From positions 1 through 11,213 of the forward strand of contig CANTHI010000066.1 of NCBI GenBank assembly GCA_947653505.1: a stretch of 11,213 nt of DNA, read 5' to 3'. A program made the translations under genes and the position numbers. This document shows, one piece after another, positions 6,205-11,213 of the stretch. The stretch is from an uncultured Eubacterium sp. (lineage in GTDB: Bacteria; Bacillota_A; Clostridia; Lachnospirales; Lachnospiraceae). Every line of letters begins with the position of its first letter. Positions within the stretch are counted from its first letter, which is position 1. The notes under the pieces were generated by a model, which saw only the letters and a list, made by a program, of their open reading frames with translations, searched no databases and was not told the origin of the DNA.

Positions 6205-7787
6205 TGTCCATCCTCCTCCACTTCAAAAATATCTTCCTCAAAATCGTAAATATCATCCTCTTCGAAATCGTAAATCGTATCTTCCGCAAGCACAGGTGTT
6301 TCCACCGCCACATCTGCCGTGGCACCCTGTCCGGAGCGTTTTCTTACGAGCTGGTACTGGATCCCCATAATCTGCACAGCGATCAAAGGCGTCAGTGCCA
6401 CGAGCGCGACCACGCCAAACGCGTCCGTCATAATATTTCCACCGACCGCTTCACAGGCGCCAATGCTGAGCGGAATCAGAAACGTCGTTGTCATCGGACC
6501 GCTGGCTACCCCGCCGGAGTCAAACGCGATACCGACAAACATCTTTGGAACAAAACGCGAAAATACAAGCGCGATGATATAGCCCGGTATCGCGATCCAG
6601 TAAATCGGCAATCCGGTCAGTACACGCAGCATCGCAAGCCCCACGCTGACCGATACGCCGATCGAAAGACAGCGGTTCATGGCCTTTGCCGACACCGCGC
6701 CGTTTGTCACACCCTCGACCTGATGATTCAGCACCTGAATGGCAGGCTCTGCCTTTACGATATAATAGCCAATCAGCATCCCGATCGGCATCAGCAGCCA
6801 CCGCCACCCCGCAGCTCCGATCTCCTTTCCCAGAAAAGAACCAACCGGCGCAAAGCCTACATTTACCCCGCACAAAAAGAGCACAAGTCCTATGTAAGTA
6901 TACGCAAATCCGATCAGAATACGCTTCACCTGCCTTTGCTGATAGCGGTGGCTGGCCAGCTGAAACACCGCAAATACCGCAGCCACCGGAAGCAGCGAAA
7001 CAAACACTTCCTTTACATAAGGCGGCATACTGGTCAGAAACTCCCAGAGCAGATCCCTCGTCGTCACAACATCCGCCACCTCCAGCGTCGCATAAGCCGC
7101 CTGCTGCGGATGGAAAAAACATCCCAGAATCATCACCGCCAGCACCGGCCCGATACTGGAAAGCGCTACCAGACCAAAGCTGTCGCTCGAAGCATTCCTG
7201 TCCCCTCTGACCGACGCCAGGCCGACACCCATTGCCATAATAAACGGCACTGTCATCGGACCTGTTGTCACGCCGCCAGAGTCAAACGCAACGGCCAGAA
7301 ACTCCTTCGGTACAAAATAAGACATCAGAATCATCAGCACATACATCACAATCAGAATCGTGGATAAGTTAATCTGAAACAGAATCCTGACAATCGCAAC
7401 CGCCAGAAAGATTCCGACACCAACCGCAACCGTTAAGATCAGCGTCATATTCGGAATCGAGGGCACCTGCTGCGCCAGAACCTGCAGATCCGGCTCCGAA
7501 ACCGTAATGATCAGTCCCATCGTAAATCCAATCGCGATAATCAGAGCGATAAACCTCGTTTTTGAGATCTGTACACCAATGCCTTCGCCCAGCGGCGTCA
7601 TCGACATTTCCGCTCCAAGCTGGAAAAATCCCATGCCGACTACGAGCATGACCGCTCCTGTTAAAAACATAAACATCGTTGCAAGCTTTAGCGGCACAAG
7701 CAGAATACTGATAAACAGGACAATGCCTGTAATCGGCAGTACCGCTGAAAGCGATTCCATAATTTTTTCTTTTAACTTCTGGTTCAA
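6201..7787 (-). CDS. DUF1538 membrane protein (two fused repeats), putative ion/proton transporter
   Basis: A 528-residue polytopic membrane protein with two homologous DUF1538 halves (about 1-245 and 260-485). The duplicated motifs are SEPDLQVLAQQV (97-108) against AEPAIQVLNHQV (347-358), and AFDSGGVTTGPMT (167-179) against AFDSGGVASGPMT (421-433), the latter probably re-entrant or pore elements. Two-gene DUF1538 pairs (UmpA/UmpB) have been reported as Na+(Li+,K+)/H+ antiporters; here both halves are in one chain, as is common in Firmicutes. The C-terminus (about 504-528) is a strongly acidic cytosolic tail with IYDFEED twice. The start is TTG 7787, chosen because AAAGGGG lies 7 bases upstream (7795-7801); the next in-frame ATG, at residue 10, has no ribosome site. 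Overlaps the P-II-like gene by 4 bases. Transport activity is inferred from the family. Confidence 0.88.
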   Translation of the reverse strand: MNQKLKEKIMESLSAVLPITGIVLFISILLVPLKLATMFMFLTGAVMLVVGMGFFQLGAEMSMTPLGEGIGVQISKTRFIALIIAIGFTMGLIITVSEPDLQVLAQQVPSIPNMTLILTVAVGVGIFLAVAIVRILFQINLSTILIVMYVLMILMSYFVPKEFLAVAFDSGGVTTGPMTVPFIMAMGVGLASVRGDRNASSDSFGLVALSSIGPVLAVMILGCFFHPQQAAYATLEVADVVTTRDLLWEFLTSMPPYVKEVFVSLLPVAAVFAVFQLASHRYQQRQVKRILIGFAYTYIGLVLFLCGVNVGFAPVGSFLGKEIGAAGWRWLLMPIGMLIGYYIVKAEPAIQVLNHQVEGVTNGAVSAKAMNRCLSIGVSVSVGLAMLRVLTGLPIYWIAIPGYIIALVFSRFVPKMFVGIAFDSGGVASGPMTTTFLIPLSIGACEAVGGNIMTDAFGVVALVALTPLIAVQIMGIQYQLVRKRSGQGATADVAVETPVLAEDTIYDFEEDDIYDFEEDIFEVEEDGQ

Positions 7788-7794
7788 ACTGCAT

Positions 7795-7801
7795 CCCCTT
7801 T
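7795..7801 (-). promoter_or_regulatory. Ribosome-binding site supporting the TTG start of the DUF1538 gene
   Basis: AAAGGGG on the minus strand, 7 bases before TTG 7787. An ATG at 7794 lies in another frame and leads only to a short antisense-like peptide. The 79-base gap between the chemoreceptor and this gene shows no terminator hairpin, so read-through from upstream is likely. Confidence 0.65.
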
Positions 7802-7866
7802 CTGATTTTTATGAAACATTGATCGCCGGACGCTGGATAAAAGTACAGTGATATTTGCGCCTTTCT

Positions 7867-9453
7867 TTAGAGATTTGCGAATATTTCCGTCTGCTCCCGC
7901 AGCTTCTCCACAATTTCTTTGTTAATATCCATCCTGCTTGTAATATCTGCCATATTTCCAACAAGACTTCTGGTGCTGCCTGCGACTCCGCGGATATCTC
8001 CGGCTCCTTCATCAATTGCGTTTGTAATACTTTTAATAGACGACACGATCTCCGCCATCGCGCTGCGCAGATGCTGGGTTTTATTATGAAACTGCTCCAT
8101 TTCCTTTTCGATATAAGAAGCGTCCTCTTTATACTGCCGGCCGGCGTGTACAAAAAGCTGGAACTGTGCCAGTATCGTATCATTCATATAGTCGATCAGA
8201 TCCTGTGCATTTTGGGAAAGATTGTAAACCGCTCTGGTGACAACCTGATTCACCTCCTGTATTCTGGTTGCCGTCTTTGCACAGGAATCTGCCAGTTCGC
8301 GGATTTCTCCTGCCACAACTGCAAATCCCCTGCCCGCTTCCCCTGCGCGGGAGGCTTCCACAGAAGCGTTTAGCGCAATCAGGTTTGTGGAAGCTGAGAT
8401 CGACAGAATCTCTTTTGTCAGGGCGTTGACCTGATCCACACTCCTGCTGTTTTCAATTGCTTCGTTTAATTCTACCAGAATATCGGATGCTTTTACGCCA
8501 ATAACTTCCGTATTGGTCTGGGCTGTCTGCTCCATCTCACTTGCACGGACCTTCATCGCAGAGGCATAGTCGGCAATGGTCCCGCACTCTTTTACCATAT
8601 CGTTGACATCTTCATTGACATCCGAAGCGTTGGCACTGATTCTTGTAGCATTCTGCGCTACCTTCTGAATCGCCGCCGAGAGCGCTTCCATTAAAGTATG
8701 CAGATCTTTTGTACTTTTACTGGAAGTCTTTGTTTTACCCAGAACCTCGTCTACCACCAGATTAATGCGTTCCGAGCTGCCCTGCAGCGTCTGCATCATA
8801 TTTTTGATTGGCTTTACGACATATTTTAAAATAATGCTGACTGCCAGAATCATAAGCACCAGACCAGCAGCAATTGTAATCCCGCTGATTACAATTGAGC
8901 TAAAATATACCCCGGTCAGCTTCTGTCTGGCCATCTGTGTTCTTGTATCAATCCCACTGACCAGCGTCTGGATCTTTTCCTCTGCCTCCGCTGCGTATAC
9001 AGCTACTTCGTCATTGGCACACGCATAAGCTTTCGTAGTCTTACTGTCCGCACTGGCACATACCAGCCGGATCAGCGCCTGTTTAAAGTCGTTATAATTT
9101 TCACCAAGCTCCTCATAAACAGGCAGTTCTTCTGCAGTGACATAGCTTTCATAAGCTTCCAGATCCTCATCGAGCGCCTGTTCTTCTGCTTTCATCTGTG
9201 TCACAACTGTGATCATCGTCTCATAATCCGACGCAACGATATGCGACAGCGCCATTTTATGTATATTCAGCAAAGAGCAGCGGATATCCGCCAGCTTTGC
9301 CGCTCCTGCCATCTGATTATCCACGATCTGCGACGCGTTTGCATTGACATGATGAATATTGTATACGGATAATATATTGGAAAGAAACGCCACAATTCCA
9401 AGCAGTAAAATCGGTAAGATCAGACGTTTCTGTATGCTGAGCCTGCTGTTCAT
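7867..9453 (-). CDS. Methyl-accepting chemotaxis protein
   Basis: A 528-residue transmembrane chemoreceptor. TM1 is about residues 11-33. The extracellular part (about 34-183) is all-helical, of the four-helix-bundle type. TM2 is about 184-213, followed by VVKPIKNMMQTL. The cytoplasmic signalling hairpin has its conserved tip at NLIALNASVEASRAGEAGRG (357-376) and GFAVVAGEIRELAD, the region that contacts CheA and CheW. The stretch after TM2 begins with the HAMP-like proline, but a full HAMP domain is not obvious. The start has AGGAGGGG about 6 bases upstream. The gene lies 97 bases downstream of a solute-binding lipoprotein gene, which suggests the lipoprotein is its ligand-binding partner. 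No C-terminal CheR-tethering pentapeptide is seen. The ligand is unknown. Confidence 0.93.
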   Translation of the reverse strand: MNSRLSIQKRLILPILLLGIVAFLSNILSVYNIHHVNANASQIVDNQMAGAAKLADIRCSLLNIHKMALSHIVASDYETMITVVTQMKAEEQALDEDLEAYESYVTAEELPVYEELGENYNDFKQALIRLVCASADSKTTKAYACANDEVAVYAAEAEEKIQTLVSGIDTRTQMARQKLTGVYFSSIVISGITIAAGLVLMILAVSIILKYVVKPIKNMMQTLQGSSERINLVVDEVLGKTKTSSKSTKDLHTLMEALSAAIQKVAQNATRISANASDVNEDVNDMVKECGTIADYASAMKVRASEMEQTAQTNTEVIGVKASDILVELNEAIENSRSVDQVNALTKEILSISASTNLIALNASVEASRAGEAGRGFAVVAGEIRELADSCAKTATRIQEVNQVVTRAVYNLSQNAQDLIDYMNDTILAQFQLFVHAGRQYKEDASYIEKEMEQFHNKTQHLRSAMAEIVSSIKSITNAIDEGAGDIRGVAGSTRSLVGNMADITSRMDINKEIVEKLREQTEIFANL

Positions 9454-9486
9454 TTTTAACCCCTCCTGATATCTGTTGTATATCCT

Positions 9487-9575
9487 ACAGGTCCTGCCGT
9501 CATACGCTACCCGGCTGTCCCTGCTCTGCCACAGGTCCTGCCGTCATACACTATCTGGCTGTCACCTGCTCTGCC
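9487..9575. repeat. 44/45-bp tandem duplication across the lipoprotein stop codon
   Basis: Unit 9487-9530 and unit 9531-9575 align with three substitutions and one single-base gap (41 of 45 positions identical, counted by hand). The unit carries the last seven codons and the TAG stop of the solute-binding protein gene plus about 20 bases downstream. The second copy, downstream of the gene, is out of frame because of the one-base gap. Confidence 0.85.
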
Positions 9576-10930
9576 ATCTGATCCAGCTGTTTTTGCAGAT
9601 CTTCCCCCGTCGCATTTCCAAGCGCCATATTTCCTGCAAAAGTCTCTACCGGCTCCCAGAACTTACCACCTACCCTCTGCAGATGCGAATACTCTGACTG
9701 CGCCAGCAGCGCGGAAATCGCCGGCGACTCCTGCACCTGTCCGGACGCGGCTGCCTGTCTGTTGGACGGACCCTGCCCGCGCATCTCAAACCGCAGCGTC
9801 TGATTCTCTTCACTCACGATCCATTCTGCCAGCTTCGCCGCCCATTTCCGGTTTTGGGAATACGCATTCACGCCAATCAGCTTGCACCCGGAAAACGATG
9901 CCATCTGTACCTGCTGCCCCGCACAGGTAAAGGCAGGCAGCTTCGCCGCGCCATAATCCGCTCCCCACGCTTCTTCTATGGCTACCGCATTCCAGACGCC
10001 GCTGACTCCGGCAATCACAGTGCCATCCTGCACACCCTGTAAAAACTCCGCATCAGTCCGGTTTGAAAATCCGGGACTTTTGGCAATCTGCAGCATTGAG
10101 CGGGCCACATCCACGCCTTTGATCTTACCCTCTTTATCATTCCATGTGCAAAAATTCGTAATTCCGTCCGCATTCAGCCCCGCCTGCATACCGGTATTTC
10201 CAAAAAAGGCATACACATACCACGCCGAAGACCAGTCCATCGCCAGATATTTCCCATTATCCGCAGCAATCTCCAGCATCCGCTCCAGCGATATAATATC
10301 CTCTTCAGAAAAAAACTCTTTATTATAGTACATAAAATACCCATTATCCGCAGTCAGAGGATACGCATACACCGTATCCGCGACAGAAGCCGCTTCCACC
10401 GCCTTTGGCAGATGCTCCGTACGTATCACCTCCGCATCCTCCAGCGGCTCGAGCACACCCGCAGCCGCCAGAGCCTGCAGCTGGTCGTCCGCAAACGCAA
10501 ACACATCCGCACCTTCCTGCGGCCCTGCCAGCAATGCATCCTTGCAGCCGGATTCCCCCTGCTCCTGATACGTAATCTGAAAATCCGCCTGATCCTGATA
10601 TTGCTGCTGAAACTGCAGCAGCACCTGCTCCATCAGCTCTGTATCTTCCAAAGCGCCCCAGACCTGCAGGCTGACCGTTTCCCGGCCCTGCTCTGTATCC
10701 GCTTCCCGGCCCTGCCTGTTTTGCGATTCGTCCAATTGCAGACCGGTATCCCTTGCAGACTGATCCTTTGCACAGCCTGCCAAAAGCAGTGCACCCGCCG
10801 CAGCGAGCGACAGCAGCTGATATTTTCCGCGCAATCTTAGGTCTTTTTGCTGTATGTATGGTTTTTGCATTCTTTTGCATGTGACTCTTTTTCTGATTTT
10901 TTTCCTGATTCTTTCCATAATTCTTTCCAT
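9551..10930 (-). CDS. Extracellular solute-binding lipoprotein (family 1, MalE-like)
   Basis: A 459-residue lipoprotein from ATG 10930. The lipobox LLAGC puts the lipidated Cys at residue 53, after a hydrophobic stretch (38-52). A Gln/Glu/Asp-rich linker (about 54-85) precedes the binding domain, which begins VSLQVWGALEDTELMEQVL. Family 1 features are YAYPLTADNGYFMYYNKEFF (about 190-210), the GVSGVWNA region, and near the C-terminus KLAEWIVSEENQTLRFEMRG and GPSNRQAA. Such proteins bind sugars or oligosaccharides outside the membrane. No permease or ATPase gene is present; the next gene is a chemoreceptor, so a sensory role is plausible. The n-region is unusually long (about 37 residues, rich in Arg and Lys). 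ATG 10930 was chosen because GGGGAGG lies 11 bases upstream; ATG 10870 (residue 21) would give a more usual signal peptide but has no ribosome site. Confidence 0.9.
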   Translation of the reverse strand: MERIMERIRKKIRKRVTCKRMQKPYIQQKDLRLRGKYQLLSLAAAGALLLAGCAKDQSARDTGLQLDESQNRQGREADTEQGRETVSLQVWGALEDTELMEQVLLQFQQQYQDQADFQITYQEQGESGCKDALLAGPQEGADVFAFADDQLQALAAAGVLEPLEDAEVIRTEHLPKAVEAASVADTVYAYPLTADNGYFMYYNKEFFSEEDIISLERMLEIAADNGKYLAMDWSSAWYVYAFFGNTGMQAGLNADGITNFCTWNDKEGKIKGVDVARSMLQIAKSPGFSNRTDAEFLQGVQDGTVIAGVSGVWNAVAIEEAWGADYGAAKLPAFTCAGQQVQMASFSGCKLIGVNAYSQNRKWAAKLAEWIVSEENQTLRFEMRGQGPSNRQAAASGQVQESPAISALLAQSEYSHLQRVGGKFWEPVETFAGNMALGNATGEDLQKQLDQMAEQVTAR

Positions 10931-11031
10931 GACGAGCGATTCCTCCCCTGCATCGAGCGATTCCTGTCTGAATTGTATAAGTCTGAACAACGAAAGGATC
11001 CTGCGATGCTGTGTCCTGTGTTGTTTCTGTC

Positions 11032-11037
11032 ATTATA
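11032..11037 (-). promoter_or_regulatory. Candidate -10 box for the lipoprotein-chemoreceptor unit
   Basis: A perfect TATAAT on the minus strand about 100 bases before ATG 10930, with a second possible box, TATGAT, at 11043-11048. Neither has a good -35 box at the right distance. No sigma-28 (motility) type promoter sequence was recognised. Confidence 0.35.
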
Positions 11038-11120
11038 GAAGTATCATAACACAGATATTTTCTTTCAGCTATACTTTTTTCAGGGATATCTTCTTTTCTG
11101 CTGTACTTTTTTGTGGTTTT

Positions 11121-11211
11121 GCAGATAAAATGCAGTATTTATGAGGGAACCGGAACCATAGGCGCGAGCTTAAGAGGAAATGAAAAACTTCAAAACTGCA
11201 TTTTTATCCGC
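11121..11211. repeat. Imperfect inverted repeat at the right edge
   Basis: The left arm GCAGATAAAATGCAGT (11121-11136) matches the reverse complement of the right arm (11195-11211) with one substitution and one extra A, over a 58-base spacer that contains GGAACCGGAACC. It may be a terminator or regulatory region of a neighbour beyond the window, or an operator pair. Edge-limited coding hints exist on both strands: ATG at 11180 on plus, and a short open stretch ending at 11171 on minus. Neither can be decided. Confidence 0.45.
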
Positions 11212-11213
11212 AC

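Noticed and set aside
6204..7367. A 387-codon plus-strand open frame
   Set aside because: It is antisense to the DUF1538 gene, rich in Arg, His and Gln with no recognisable domain, and has no good ribosome site; typical shadow of a GC-rich membrane gene.
10344..11033. A 229-codon minus-strand open frame
   Set aside because: It overlaps the lipoprotein gene in another frame and is Gly/Ala/Arg-rich low complexity, whereas the lipoprotein frame has a lipobox and family motifs.
11130..11194. Possible riboswitch (GGAACC-containing region)
   Set aside because: The sequence was compared by memory with c-di-AMP, c-di-GMP and cobalamin aptamers and the conserved cores are not present.
11180..11213. 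Start of a plus-strand gene (ATG at 11180)
   Set aside because: Only 11 codons are visible, the GAGG is too close to the ATG, and the arm of an inverted repeat overlaps it; not enough to call.
1..11213. CRISPR array, tRNA or rRNA genes, phage or conjugation genes
   Set aside because: No regularly spaced repeats, tRNA-like cloverleaf sequence, rRNA sequence, integrase or mobilisation gene was seen on either strand.

Overview
The window looks like chromosome of a Gram-positive anaerobe of the Clostridia, most likely a Lachnospiraceae gut commensal (inferred). Supporting signs are strong GGAGG-type ribosome sites, a TTG start, a DUF1538 + P-II pair, a lipoprotein solute-binding protein, a one-chain EIIBCA sugar transporter and AraC-type sugar regulators. 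Most of it is moderately GC-rich. The left 1.3 kb is clearly AT-rich: hand counts of single 60-base lines give about 32-38% GC there, against about 60% at 6481-6540 and 7201-7260.

Layout. (1) 1-1397: an AT-rich block with an AraC-family regulator running off the left edge on the minus strand, and a decayed MerR-family regulator (pseudogene) on the plus strand, divergent from it. (2) 1398-1536: a short spacer with tandem hairpins at the composition break. (3) 1537-5528: a sugar-uptake locus. A sucrose-type PTS EIIBCA and a Cof-type HAD phosphatase form a minus-strand operon, and an AraC regulator is transcribed divergently. The intergenic region between them carries a 136-bp non-coding element with 10-bp terminal inverted repeats (GTAACAGTTC) and a perfect 8-bp target-site duplication (CACACGAC). 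It is a MITE with IS66-like ends, inserted 28 bases before the regulator's start codon. (4) 5512-10930: four minus-strand genes in a row: solute-binding lipoprotein, chemotaxis receptor, duplicated DUF1538 membrane protein and tandem P-II-like protein. The last two overlap by ATGA. The P-II gene ends inside the 3' end of the convergent AraC gene. (5) 10931-11213: leader and promoter region of the lipoprotein gene, with an inverted repeat at the right edge.

How the parts work together (inference). The AraC regulator at 4704 probably controls the PTS/HAD operon in response to a disaccharide or glucoside. The lipoprotein and the chemoreceptor are a plausible co-receptor pair, since no ABC permease or ATPase lies beside the binding protein. 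The DUF1538 protein is probably an ion/proton transporter (two-gene DUF1538 pairs have been reported as cation/proton antiporters) and the P-II-like protein its cytosolic regulator. The best candidates for something undescribed are the MITE in the sugar-regulator leader and the translationally coupled DUF1538/tandem-P-II module behind a binding-protein/chemoreceptor pair.
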